Positions 46,467 through 58,089 of a DNA stretch of 64,000 bases are shown one piece after another. The DNA is taken from NCBI RefSeq assembly GCF_907164915.1, contig NC_061870.1:2563273-2627272 (forward strand), written 5' to 3'. This stretch comes from Impatiens glandulifera (lineage: Eukaryota; Streptophyta; Magnoliopsida; Ericales; Balsaminaceae). The position numbers and the translations under genes are program-made. Under the pieces are notes generated by a model, which made no database searches, was not told the DNA's origin, and saw nothing but the letters and a program-made list of their open reading frames with translations. How positions within the stretch are numbered: the first letter of the stretch is position 1; every line of letters begins with the position of its first letter.

Positions 46467-49400
46467 AAGTTTCTTCTGATTCTGATTCTTCGTCTAGGTC
46501 TTCTTCTAGTTCATCAGATACTATGATGGATTCGGAAGAAGAAGTCACTCAACAGCTACAATCGGGCAAAGATCAAGATCTGGAAGAAAAGCTATTAGGA
46601 AAGACGGAAGAAGATAAAAAGAAACGAGATAAGAAGAAGAAACGTGATTTAAAGGAAAAACGAAAAGTAAAGAGAAAGAAAAAGATAAGAAATCGAGCCA
46701 AGAAAGCTGAAGAAGAATTTCTTTATGTGGGAAGCAACGATCAACCAGGTATGGCAATTGTGACTGCACTTTTTACATGGCAAAACTATCTTAGTTGGAG
46801 CAGAAGTGTTGGAATTACGCTTACTTCTAAATCCAAACAAGGGTTTATCGATGGTTTGATTTCTTGTCCAAATAACGATGACGATCGATACAAATGGAAC
46901 AAAGAAGATTCACTTGTTCGCTCTTGGATTCTAAACTCACTGCGTGTAGACATTAAGGAGGATTTTGTTCACACTAAGACCACCATGGAGCTATGGGAGA
47001 AACTTAAGAGACGATATCAAGTCAAGAATGAACAAAATTCATTCCAGTTACAGAAAGACATAAACTCACTAAAGCAAGGTGATTCTCCTCTTGAAAAATA
47101 TTTTTCTACTATGAATAGATGGTGGGATGAGTATCGTTGTATTAAACCACTTCCAAGATGCAACTGTAAGATCAGGGTTAACAAATGTTGCCAAGTTTCT
47201 GATCAAATTGAGGAGGAGGACACAAAAAGAAGACTCTCAGTTTCTTACAGGATTAAATGATTCATATGAAAACATTCGAAATCAGATTCTTGTTTCTGAT
47301 CTTGAACCTGATATTAATCGAGCTTATTCAGCATTATTATCCGTTCAAAGACATAGAGTGATTAATGATGTTAATCATGAATCAAATGAATATTCGGCAA
47401 TGTTTTTTGCAAGAAATAAGATATCTAATGATTCAAGGTAGAGTAAAGGAAATGCATTCAAGAACTCACTACAATGTACTCACTGTGGAATGAAAGGACA
47501 CTTAAAAGATGGTTGTTTTTGAATTGTTGGATTTCCTGATTGGTGGAAAGGAATCATAGGAGATCAAAAATGAAAGAAGTTCAGTAACATGGCAGAAGCA
47601 TCCTTTGATCTTGAAGAAAAAAAAAGAAAATCAAGAACAAGAAGATCAAGGAACATTGATTACAGAAACCATGAAAACATTGGCTAATTTGATGAAGCGA
47701 TTTCAAAAAACTAGTGATATTGGATCTTCAAAAGATGGAACTTCTTCCAACAAGTATAGTGCAGGTTTGTCTTTAACCTATTCTAATACAAAGTTTGATT
47801 GTGAAAATCACACAATTTTAAACTCAAACCAAAACAGAATCAAAAACCATTTTTGGATTATTGATACAGGAGCCAACAATCATGTTTGTTGTGATAAAAC
47901 TGTTATTTCCAAATTAACTGAAATGATTACACCAATTTCTTTATATTTACCAAATGGTACAAACATTTTGGTAAATTATACTGGAGTTGTTGAATTAACA
48001 AAAGAAATCATACTTTTTGATGTTTTTCATGTTCCTAACTTCAACTATAATTTGATCTCTGTTTCACAAATTTTGAACTCTAAAGGAATAAAATGTGTCT
48101 TCAATAACAAATGTTGTTTTTGCAGGACTTTTAATGTGATAAAATCTTAAGAAAGAGAATTTTACATAACAATTTGTACTTTTTAGAAACTGACAATATC
48201 ATTGATAGAAACAATTATATTGATAGTTTTACTTGTAATTCTGTTGTTGATTCTGGAATAATTCATGTAAGATTGGGACATCCATTTGATGAAGTAATAA
48301 AACATATTTTTCCTGAAATTGTTGTTGATTCTAAACCGTGCGATGTTTGCAATAAATCTAAGATGCATCGTTTATCTTTTGATAACAGTACTACAAAAAG
48401 TAAATCTATTTTTGAATTAGTTCATGCTGATGTATGGGGTCCATACAAAGAAGATTCATATATTAATTGTCCATATATGTTGACTTTGGTTGATGATTTT
48501 AGTAGATGTAACATTTCTTTTAAAAAGTAAAAATATTGTATGTTCAACACTTCAAGATTTCTGTGGACTGGTCAAAAATCATTATAATACTAGTATTAAA
48601 ACTTTTAGAACAGACAATGGTTCTGAATTTGTTAATATTGGATGCATGAACTTGTTTAAATCTTTATGTATTCTTCATCAAAAGACATGTGTCTACACCC
48701 CCCAACAAAATGGGGTAGTAGAGAGAAAACATATGCATCTTCTTGAAATTGCTAGGTCTCTTATGTTTCAGGCATGTCTTCCATTAAAGTTTTGGCCTTT
48801 TTCCATTCTTATGGCAACTCACATGTTTAACAGGTTGCCCACAATAGTTCTTAAATGGAAATCTCCTTTAGAAATTCTTAAAGGTGAAAAACCAAATCTT
48901 AATAATGCTAGAACTTTTAGATGTCTATGTTATTGTTCAAATAATCAACCAAACAAGTCTAAGTTTGATGTTAGAGGTATAAAATATATTTTCTTAGGCT
49001 ATATGAATGATCAAAAAGGGTATAGGGTTTGTGATCTAGAAAATGATGAAATTTTTGTTTCAAGAGATGTTATTTTTTATGAAAAATATTTTCCTTTTTC
49101 AAAAGATACAAATCAACCTGAAAATTTGAATTATATGCCTTTTTATGATAATACACAGTTTTATGAGGATGAAACTGAAAGTATAATTGAGTCAAGAATA
49201 AACAAAAAGAAACAAGATTGTCAAAATTTTGGAAACAAAACAGTGACAGAAAAAGATGAAACTTCAATATCTCATGATGCAAATGAGATTGAGAATGATT
49301 TTTCTGAAACAGGATGTTCAAATTTAGGAGGTGATTTCAACACAGAAAGTCCTATTGACAATTTCGAAAATGATGAACTTAATCTAGTAAGGAAAAGTGA

Positions 49401-51097
49401 TAGAGTTAGAACAAAACCAGCATGGAGTAAAGATTACATCATGCATATTTTTAAGTCTAATTCCCCTCCTAATACTTTCCCATTTATTAATCATTTATAC
49501 AAAACAGATAAAAAAAGATTTTTTTATGAACATAACATGTATTGATGAGCCTAAATCTTATGTAGAAGCTAGCAAACTACATGCTTGGTAATCTACAATG
49601 AATGATGAATTGAAAGCACTTTATAAAAATGGAACTTGGGTGATTGTTGATCTTCCAAAAGGAAAAAAAACAATTGGGTCAAAATGGGTTTATAAAACTA
49701 AACTCAATCAAGATGGTTCACTTAACAAACTAAAGGTTAGACTTGTTTCTAAGGGTTTTAGTCAAAAAGAGGGGATTAATTATCATGATGTATTTGCACC
49801 AGTTTCTAAAACAGTAACAGTTAGACTTATACTTGTTTTAGCAGCAGCAAATAATTGGCATCTACATCAAGTAGATGTCAATAATACTTTTCTTAATGGA
49901 CATGCACATTAATGAAGATATTTATATGAATCCTCCAGATGGTTATAAATCATTAGAAAAAGGAAAGGTTTGTAAACTTGTTAAGAGTCTTTATTGCTTG
50001 AAACAAGATTCAAGACAATGGAATTTGGAATGTACAAATCGATTAATTGAATTTGGTTTCAAACAATCTCAAAATGATCATTGTCTTTTTATCATGCATA
50101 CTGTTAAAGGAATTATTGTCTTATTGATGTATGTAGATGATATATTAATATGTGGAAATGATTTAAATGATATTGAGAATGTTAAGACTTTCATTGATAA
50201 TAAATTTTCAATTAAAGATCTTAAAGAAGCCAAATTTTTTCTTGGCCTTGAGATTGTTAGAACTGATATAAGATTATTTGTGAATCAAAGGAAATATGTT
50301 CTTGATATTTTAAAAGAAACAGAATTGTTGTGTTCTAAACCAGAAAAGACTCCTATGATTAAAGGTCTTAAACTTCAAGAAAAAGGGTATGAATTGTTGA
50401 AAGATCCTGAGAAATATAGACGGTTAGTTGGACGTCTTATATATTTGAATTTTACTAAACCTGATTTGGCATATAGTGTACAAGAACTCAGTCAATTCAT
50501 GAATGAGCCAAATATTGTTCATTGGCAGGCAGCTCTTAGAATGGTTCGATACTTAAAAGGTTCACCATCGTTAGACTGTTTTATTTTTTCAATAATAACT
50601 TGTGTTTGGAGGCTTTTTCAGATGCAGATTGGGGAAATTGTGATGTAAGCAGAAGGTCTCTTACAGGATTCTGCATCAAACTAGGGGATTCACTCATTTC
50701 CTGGAAAACCAAAAAGCAAGCGACTGTTTCGAGATCAAGTGCTGAAGCGGAATATAGAAGTCTTGGTTCCACGGTATGTGAACTGCTATGGATTTCATAT
50801 ATCCTAAATGATCTCCAACAAATTGTTCCTTTGCCGATTAACTTGTGGTATGATAATATGTCTGCTATACACATCACTGAAAATCCAATCTTCCATGAAA
50901 GAACAAAGCATTTGGAGATTGATTGTCATATTGTTCGAGATAAATTCAAAGATGGTTTCCTTATTCCTAAGCATGTCTACACACAAGACCAAGCTGATGA
51001 TTTTTTCACCAAAGCCTTAGATTCTAATCGTTTTCAAGCTTTATTGTCTAAGATGAACCTTAGAGATGTTCATCTTGAGGAAAGTGTATTAAAATAA
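46467..51097 (+). pseudogene. Copia gag-pol, frameshifted
   Basis: Gag: from about 46523, a very Lys-rich stretch, then the Copia gag N-terminal domain (PGMAIVTALFTWQNYLSWSR); frame break near 47160-47240; zinc knuckle CTHCGMKGHLKDGC (47474-47515) followed by a stop. Protease: WIIDTGANNHV (near 47855). Integrase: HVRLGHP and CDVCNKSK zinc region, HADVWGPY, FRTDNGSEF, and VVERKH, giving the DDE residues (48260-48735), with a frame break near 48510. RT: GSKWVYKTK, breaks near 49550 and 49900, catalytic YVDD (50131-50142). RNase H: ADWGNC, SSAEAEYRSL, WYDN (50600-50880), end at 51097. At least five frame breaks and stops make it non-autonomous. Confidence 0.92.
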
Positions 51098-51404
51098 AAA
51101 TAAATTATGTTCACATAGGAATGCCTATGTTTTGATTGAGTCTGTACACATGGGAATGCCTATGTAAGAATTGTAATAAGTTATATTAGATAACTTGTTG
51201 ATTAGGGTAAAATAGTTTTAATTATAAAGTTATTTTTATTTGTGTTATTATATCAATAGTTTAAGGACTATTTTTGTAAGAGGTATATTGTATCAGTTAA
51301 TAAGATCGGGAGATGGCCCCGTAGGATCCATTACGTTTTTCATTTCTTATTCTCATATTCAAAAGTATTACACAATCTTCTCTACTTGATTCTGAAAGTT
51401 AACA
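51085..51404 (+). repeat. Copia 3' LTR
   Basis: Begins TGTATTAAAATAAA, overlaps the last RNase H codons by a few bases, and ends GTTAACA. The inverted termini are TGTATTAA-like and TTAACA. Confidence 0.9.
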
Positions 51405-52112
51405 GTGTGCACTTGTTAACGATGCGCTTGTTTAGGGTTTAACTTTCTCGTGTTGAGGGAAGGTGCCGCCGTTCTTGGCCTTGATGGCCCAGAGTCCTCT
51501 CTTGTGGTACATCTTAGAATGGGAGAATTTGCCCACTCCCCAGATCAATTCCGAGTTCCTGGTCACTCGCGGTGTCTTTGAAGCCATCCCTGTAAACTCT
51601 CTCTTTTTTCTTGCAAATCGAAAAAACCTGTCGTTGTTGAGCGAGAAAGGCGAGGGAGAATAATAGGAGGGGATAAAGAAATCAGAACTAGTTTTTTTTA
51701 GAGAGAGAGAGAGAGGCAATGGAGAAGGAGAGTGAAGAGATCGAATTTGAACAATTTATATACCCTGATGTGCGAGCATTACACGATGTGCGAGAATTGT
51801 GTAATGCTTGCATGATGATGTGCGATCATTACAGATGCGAGAATCGTGTAATGCTTGCACATCAACATGCTGCGAGCATTACACGATTTTTGCATCTATA
51901 ATGATCGCATATTAGTGGTAAATATGTTAACGGAGTCAAGAACGAAATTTCACAAGGTAAAAATACCCTTTTTGCAAAGTTTATTAATCGTGGGCTTTTT
52001 TTTTGGAATTATGCCTATTATGAGGGCCATTAAATCAAATTTCCCTACTTTTATTACATTTTATCCCTACCCAACCTAGCATATAGTATTATAGTTATAA
52101 TTTATTAATTAA

Positions 52113-52621
52113 TCTATATATATTATAATGATTAATTTCAAACTTCAAAGTATCCAGATTGTCGGGTCATGTAGTTAATTTGGATATATGTGAGAGTGCA
52201 TTGATACTTGAGTTGAATTGTGAGTTGACCCTCACATAAACTTAAAATGGTTAAAAATATTATATGTTTGTTTCAAATAATAATCTAACAAAACCAAATA
52301 CAACTATTTAACCAATTAGACTTTATATTTTAAATTCAACACCAAATGACGTTCTTAACAATATAAGTTCAAGTTTTTAATTAACTAATATATATATATA
52401 TATATAATAATGCTTAATTTCAAAGTGTCCAGATTGACTGGTCGAAAGTTGTGGTTAATTTGGATATATATGTGAGAGTATATGGATATTTGGGTCGGAT
52501 TGTGGGTTGACCCGTCCATAAACTTCAAACGGTTAAAACTAAAATTAAAAATGTTATATGTATGTTTCGAACTTATAACCAAACAAAACAAGTACAACTC
52601 TCTAAGAAACTTTTTTATTCA

Positions 52622-52662
<41 letters not shown>

Positions 52663-53900
52663 AACCTTAATAGAAAAAATAAGTTGATTTTGGTTAAAAT
52701 TTGCGATAAAATTGGTGGGTGGGTAATGACATTCACAAAATTAGAGGTCGATTGGGATGGATGGTTAAAATATGCGATAAAATTGATTGTTGGGTAAATT
52801 ACATTTACAGTATGGAATGAAATGTTTTGTTGTTTGTTGATTTGACCAAAGTGAAAGTGTAAGGTCAAAAGATTAAAGGTTAATTGTGGTGGATAAAAAT
52901 ATGGAATGAAATGGTTGGTTAGTCGAAGTGAGTATGACACACGATGATAAGTCGACTAGGTCAATGGAGGTGGATAAAAATATGGAATGAGATGTTTGGT
53001 TATTCGAAGTGAGTGTGCCACACGATGAGAGGTCGATTGGTATTGGTGAGGAAAAGTTAGGGTAAAAGAGATTGGTAATGTACCAAAGTGAAAGTTTAAA
53101 TGTCACAGTATAAGATGTCCGATTATGGTAGATAAATATGAAATGAGATGAACTTTTCAGTTGAAGTGAGGATAAATAATTCGGGTTGTTTATAATAAAT
53201 ATGTGAGGAGATGAATTGTTTGATCAAAATGAAAGTAAAGTCTCGAGATGAGAGGTCAATTGAGATTAGTGGGATAAAAATGTGGAATGAGATTTTTTTT
53301 GGTTAATCGAAGTAAGTAAGGTCACACTATGAGATTTCGATTAAGGATTGATTGGTCAAAGTGAGGGTAAAAGAGATTGATAACGTTGGAGATAGTTGAT
53401 TTGACCGAAATGAATTGTGTAAGGTCATAGTGTCACACAATATGAGAGGTTGATTAGGGTGTTCATAAAAGTGAAATAAGATGGTTAATTATCTAAAATG
53501 AGGATAAAAAAGTCAGGTTGTATATTGTAAAATATGTGAGGAGATGAGTAATGAGATAAGAGGTTAGTTGGGGATTGGTGACCAAAGTGAAGAGTAAAAA
53601 ATATTGTGATATTGGAGATGGTTGATTTGATCGAAATGAAAGTGCAAGATCGCATATTAAGGATAAATATGGAATGAGATGCATTGTTAGCCGAATTGAG
53701 GATAAAGAAGGTCAGGTTGTATGCGAATGATATTGGTTAAAATTTATGATAAAATTGGTAGGTGGGTAAATTAGAGTGTTCTATTTTTTTTATTTTAATA
53801 TATTAATTATAATTTATTAAGAATTTTAAACATTGAAATACATATTATTATAATTTATTTATTTATATTTTATATGTATACATCGTACCGAGAATCTAAG
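52113..53900 (+). mobile_element. Helitron-like element, second full copy
   Basis: Starts TCTATATATATTATAATGAT after an A and ends around 53896-53900 (CTAAG) after a hairpin-like 'gtatacatcgtacc'. Two family units (52113-52400, 52400-52620) are followed by a TA run and a long region of degenerate repeats of about 60-100 bp ('ggaatgagatg...ttcgaagtgagtgtg...cacacgatgagaggtcgatt'), the same internal type as 43060-43330. No coding capacity; the apparent open frames are repeat shadows. Confidence 0.55.
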
Positions 53901-54650
53901 AATCTTACTCATTTATAGTGAATGCCTTAACATTACATAGTTATTTGTTTATCAAAACGATTACATATAATTTATATTTTTTTCCAAATCAAAATTTATG
54001 TATAATTATATTATTTAACATTAATATTTTAAAATAGTAGCTAACCAACTTCAATGATTTAGTTGTGAATTTCGGTATTTAAACAACCAACATATTACAA
54101 CCTTAATTCTTTTCCTAGAATAAGTTAGCACTCCCTTACACTTCACTTCATTGAGAGCGTTATTTGTAAAAATCAAACAATAAACTGATCTTTAGACCAC
54201 TTTTGCATAGTGGTGTGTTTCTCTCGCTCCACCGGGTGAAAAGCCTTTTAGCCTCAAGTGAAACACAACCCAGATTTTATTTACTATCAAAGCAACAAAA
54301 TATAGTTGCTTAAGCTTCAGAAGCTATCCGCTATTAAAATCTATCCATTTCACTAATTGTGTCTAATGAAAGAAAATGAAGACTTTTAAATCCTATAAAT
54401 ACAAACAAAGATGACATAAGTGGATCCTATAAGTAAAAACAACCATGCTCATTACTCAGCACAAACAAAATATCGTCTCAAACTATCAATTAAATTAAAC
54501 AGTTCACAACAATAGAAACAAAAAGAGATTCAGGATTACGAATTCATAACCTAAGATCAAGAAGGATGAGTACTCATGAAAAATTCAAGATAAACCAAAA
54601 CAGCAATGGGAAATTCTCAAGTAAGTTGTTGGATCAAAAAGGATTCATAA
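53901..54650. other. 3' flank of RRP1
   Basis: AT-rich sequence without genes. The last 150-200 bp are likely the RRP1 3' UTR (minus strand). A 'ttgcatagtggtgtgtttct' stretch near 54205 has no clear assignment. Confidence 0.5.
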
Positions 54651-56294
54651 TCACCTAAACCAATTGGTTGCAACAGGGTTGGTTTTGATTCTCTTCTTCG
54701 CCTGGTTTACTTTACGTTTTCCCACTACAGGACCAGGAGATACTCCTTTTTTAAGGGCACTACCCCTCGGAATAAGGGATGGTGGTATTCTTAAATCTTG
54801 AGGAGGTAATGGACAATGAGGTTTCCACACCAAGTTATTCTTCATAGAAAAGCTCACTTTTTTCGCACTCTTCTCCCCACTCTTCATAATATCATCAACA
54901 ATGTCTTCCTTCAAATTAGAATCCTGCAAATCCTTGTTTTTTCTTTTCTTTCGCTTATTAGGTCCAGGGGCCTTTACCTTAAGAGCTTCCTGTGAATTAC
55001 CATTCTTGTCTAGTTCAACATCAGCAGCCTCCTCAAACTGAATTTGAAGGTTTGAAGTGAAAGAATCGTTTGAAGTTGTGTTAATGAAACTATCGCCACT
55101 AGTAGCCACGAGACTCGTATCACCATGATCTTCTTCAGTCACAGAAATTTCACTATTTTTCTTCTTATTCTTCTTTCTTTTCTTTTTCTCACCTCCATCC
55201 TCTGCTCTTTTGTTGTCAGTATTGGCCAAAGCTTTCTTGGATTTCCTTTTCTTGTTCAAATGTTCAGTGGTGGCAACAATTTGAAGCTTTTCATTTGCTT
55301 CTTCAGCTGACAAAATAGGAATGAGTTTGGGAATGGAATCTTCTTCATCCACAAGAACATCAGGATTTGGAATTTCAATACCGAAAGATGTCAAATCCTT
55401 CTCCAGCTCCATGAAACCCTGGTGCAAACCAAACAATACCTTTCTGTTTCCTTGAAAACAATCAGGGGATGAACCAGAATCATAAAACTTGGCTGAAAAA
55501 TTTAACTTAAGAGCTACTGTTCCATGAAGGGAAACATCATCCCTAGCATCTGATGATGTTTCGCCTCCCAATCTCTTACACTCTAATAGAGTTGTGCCGT
55601 ATTTCAATAAAACATTAAACATGTTGGAAGCAATTTTAGTAACCAGCAACTTATCATGGCTCTTAGTCATGGCTACAATGAATGGCTTATAGATGACATC
55701 AAGGGTTTCGATTCTAAGAGGAAGGTATTGCTTAAGTTCATCAAGGAAAACCGATGCAATGTGGTAATTAACACCACTTCCTAGAAGGTATTCTTCAGAA
55801 GAGAATGTATCCTGTTCAAGCACAGACATGAATCGACGGGAGATCTCCAAATCCCAGGAGTTCCCTTTAAGCATACGAAAGCAAGCGTTTACGAAGCGGC
55901 GAATGAGTAGGTAAAATTTGTCTAACCTGAGATGATCAATGCCAGTCCATTCTCTACGCAGGGTTATGAGAAACATAGAGAAGTATCGCAGAGACAAATC
56001 AAGAGGGAGAGATACAATGAGAGCGGAGAGACGGTTGATAAGCTCGAGCTGAACGGGAGCTTTATCGGCGTGCCAAACGCAGTAAAAGAGGCCCTTCCAA
56101 AGCTTCTTCAATTCGTCATCGGAGACATGTTCGGGTTGCTGCGAAGGCAGCCAGGCTCTGAGAACCTTCTTCAGAGCTCGATCCCTGGCGGACTTGTCAC
56201 ATGAAGCCAACCGTTTAATAAGCGACAATGACACGGGCTGAACTAAGGAGGCCTCACCCCCGCCGTCTATCTCCATGGACAGGCCGCCGTTCAT
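54651..56294 (-). CDS. RRP1: RRP1/Nop52 nucleolar rRNA-processing protein, 547 residues
   Basis: Intact single-exon gene. Residues about 25-235 form the Nop52 domain: LIKRLASCDKSARDRALKKV, LKKLWKGLFYCVWHADKAP, LRREWTGIDHLRLDKFYLLI, FLDELKQYLPLRIETLDVIY. This family acts in the nucleolus in processing of the precursor that gives 5.8S and 25S/28S rRNA and in 60S subunit assembly. After an acidic linker come Lys/Arg-rich clusters (about 345-385 and 440-455), fitting nucleolar localisation. The C-terminal 70 residues (NNLVWKPHCPLPP, PRGSALKKGV, PVVGKRK) look like the conserved plant tail, with KKVSFS at 478-483 resembling a PP1-docking motif. A nearby second Met (residue 6) is an alternative start. 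No frameshift is seen; it is the best-supported housekeeping gene here. Confidence 0.95.
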   Translation of the reverse strand: MNGGLSMEIDGGGEASLVQPVSLSLIKRLASCDKSARDRALKKVLRAWLPSQQPEHVSDDELKKLWKGLFYCVWHADKAPVQLELINRLSALIVSLPLDLSLRYFSMFLITLRREWTGIDHLRLDKFYLLIRRFVNACFRMLKGNSWDLEISRRFMSVLEQDTFSSEEYLLGSGVNYHIASVFLDELKQYLPLRIETLDVIYKPFIVAMTKSHDKLLVTKIASNMFNVLLKYGTTLLECKRLGGETSSDARDDVSLHGTVALKLNFSAKFYDSGSSPDCFQGNRKVLFGLHQGFMELEKDLTSFGIEIPNPDVLVDEEDSIPKLIPILSAEEANEKLQIVATTEHLNKKRKSKKALANTDNKRAEDGGEKKKRKKNKKKNSEISVTEEDHGDTSLVATSGDSFINTTSNDSFTSNLQIQFEEAADVELDKNGNSQEALKVKAPGPNKRKKRKNKDLQDSNLKEDIVDDIMKSGEKSAKKVSFSMKNNLVWKPHCPLPPQDLRIPPSLIPRGSALKKGVSPGPVVGKRKVNQAKKRIKTNPVATNWFR

Positions 56295-56761
56295 CTCGAA
56301 TAAGGAAGAGATATACGAAACGAGAGAGGGAGAATTTCGTTAGGGAAGGTAGGTTTTATTTACTAATACCACCGCTGGCTGGAAACACGATATGTAACCC
56401 TAAAACCTCATTTACCTATACAAGGGTATTTCAAACTTTAAATTGAAACTAGGTATAGCAATGCGCGGTTTAACATCCTGTTCGGGTTTTTTCTAATACT
56501 ATAAAATATTTTCAAAAATAAAATAAAATTTGTACAATAAAATTATATAAACTAATTATAATATATTGAAATTTTATATTATTATACAGAAATAAAATTG
56601 CAACTTAAATTTAATATTAAGTCACCACGTATAAGTGTTGTTCTGATTATCGGATCTTCTAAGAACAATTATGAAGAAAAAAATGTTTAAACAATTAAGA
56701 AGGATAATAATATTTGTTGAAGAGAATTTTTTTTTAAAATATTAAATGTTGTTTATCAACC
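56295..56761. promoter_or_regulatory. RRP1 upstream region
   Basis: Minus-strand 5' leader and promoter are expected in the first 150 bp (a GA-rich leader at 56300-56345). Beyond that the sequence is AT-rich. No TATA box can be assigned with confidence. Confidence 0.4.
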
Positions 56762-57210
56762 TTAACAAACAACTCTTATAAAAAAATACATTAGTTTAGA
56801 AACCCTAAAATACTTATACAATCTTATAAAGGAGTCTTGATTTGGTTTGAGATTTTTCACATCGAGCAGTTTTTGCATCTCCGCGAATTTGACTCTTGCT
56901 AGCGCCTTGGTAAGAATGTCCGCACGTTTCTCTTTGGTGCTTACGAACTCTACGACGATCTGTCGGTTCTCGACACATTCACGGATGAATTGGAACCGAG
57001 TGTCGATGTGTTTGTTGCTTCCATTAAACACTAGGTTCTTCATTAATGATATTGCAGACTTGTTGTCGACATATAGGGTTATCGGCCTCGGATCACATCC
57101 GAGCACCTCGCTCAACAAATTTCTCATTCAAAGTCTTTGACACAACACTATAGTAGCTGCCATAAACTCCGCCTCACATGAAGATAAAGCAACAGGTCAT
57201 TGCTTCTAAA
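56762..57210 (-). pseudogene. Copia RNase H fragment
   Basis: Minus strand reads ALSSCEAEFMAATIVLCQ (broken by a frameshift near 57130), then MRNLLSEVLGCDPRPITLYV, DNKSAISLMKN, HIDTRFQFIRECVENRQIV, and EKRADILTKALARVKF, the RNase H and C-terminal end of a Copia polyprotein from a different lineage than 46130-51404. A stop ends it at 56762. No matching LTR was identified with confidence. Confidence 0.85.
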
Positions 57211-57269
57211 ATTGTCAGGTGATCAGATTCTCATTGAGATAAAAATCATCCCTCTAGTGTTTTATTATT

Positions 57270-57405
57270 GTTTATGTTGGGTCAAATTATTTTGACTAAG
57301 GGTCAAATCATTTTGACTAACGGTATTTTGATAATGAGTTTGTATAAAACTTAAATAAGAAAGAAATTAAGTCGTCTAATTGTTTTTTGTGCAGGTGCAT
57401 CAAAA
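57270..57405. other. possible LTR fragment interrupted by the CACTA element
   Basis: 'tgttgggtcaaattattttg' at about 57275 looks like an LTR start; the sequence continues past the CACTA and SINE insertions at 62925 ('gacttagcttgaatcaggtt') and into the 28-bp minisatellite. An LTR of an unidentified retrotransposon is possible; its end was not found. Confidence 0.35.
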
Positions 57406-57419
57406 CACTAGTAAAAAAT

Positions 57420-57720
57420 GTGTTTTTAACGGCGAAATTTTACGGCGGTATTTAAAACCGTAGTTAATACCTTGTTTTTAACTGTGGTATATAAAACCGC
57501 CTTTAAAAGTCTTACATTTAACTACGGTATATAAAACCGCCTTTAAAAGTCTAACATTTAACTGTGGTATATAAAAACCGTAGTTAAAAGTCTTATCTTT
57601 AACTGCGGGTTTTTATACCGTAGTTAAAGTCTTATCTCTAACTGTGGTTTTTTGTTTTTTATACCTCAGTTAAAATCTTACGTTTAATTGTGTTATATAG
57701 ATCCACATTTAAAAGTCTTA
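57420..57720. repeat. CACTA left subterminal repeats
   Basis: About eight copies of 'taac(t/g)(g/a)(c/t)ggt(a/t)tataaaaccg' and the reverse 'accgtagttaaa', spaced about 30-60 bp. Right-end counterparts lie at 62330-62690. Confidence 0.85.
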
Positions 57721-58089
57721 TATTATTATAAATCATAAAAAAAAATAATAATAAATTTTTATTTTTATTTTTTAAAAAATTAATTGAGATAAGTTTCAAA
57801 AAATATTAGATAAGTTAATTAAAATATATATACTTATAAAATATTATTTTATCAGTTCAATAAACATATCTTACATGAATTAACAATAAAAAAAAAATGA
57901 AATAATAAAATATTATATTGAGACTTCATATTTATATATAATTTTATATCCTATCCACTTGATTTAGTTTATAAATAGTTCTAAAAATAATATTAAATCT
58001 TATTAATATTTTTCTCTCTCATAATTAATGATTTATTAAAAATAATAGACTGATTTATTACTAATTACTTTTATAAAATAATGTATATA

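Larger units (their letters stand above)
46130..51404 (+). mobile_element. Ty1/Copia LTR retrotransposon, nearly full length, degenerate
   Basis: Two LTRs of about 320 bp (46130-46448 and 51085-51404) differ at roughly eight bases and one small indel, ending GAAAGTTAACA. A primer-binding site TGGTATCATAG (46449-46459) resembles the initiator tRNA-Met complement. The order gag-protease-integrase-RT-RNase H defines Copia. Comparison with the uninterrupted RPL6 exon at 44480-44505 fixes the target; the expected 5-bp duplication is not cleanly readable because the 5' LTR start is degenerate (GT where the 3' LTR has TG). Confidence 0.95.

Noticed and set aside
52623..53684. Several minus-strand frames of 60-105 codons
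   Set aside because: They follow the repeat period of the Helitron-like element and have no conserved domain.
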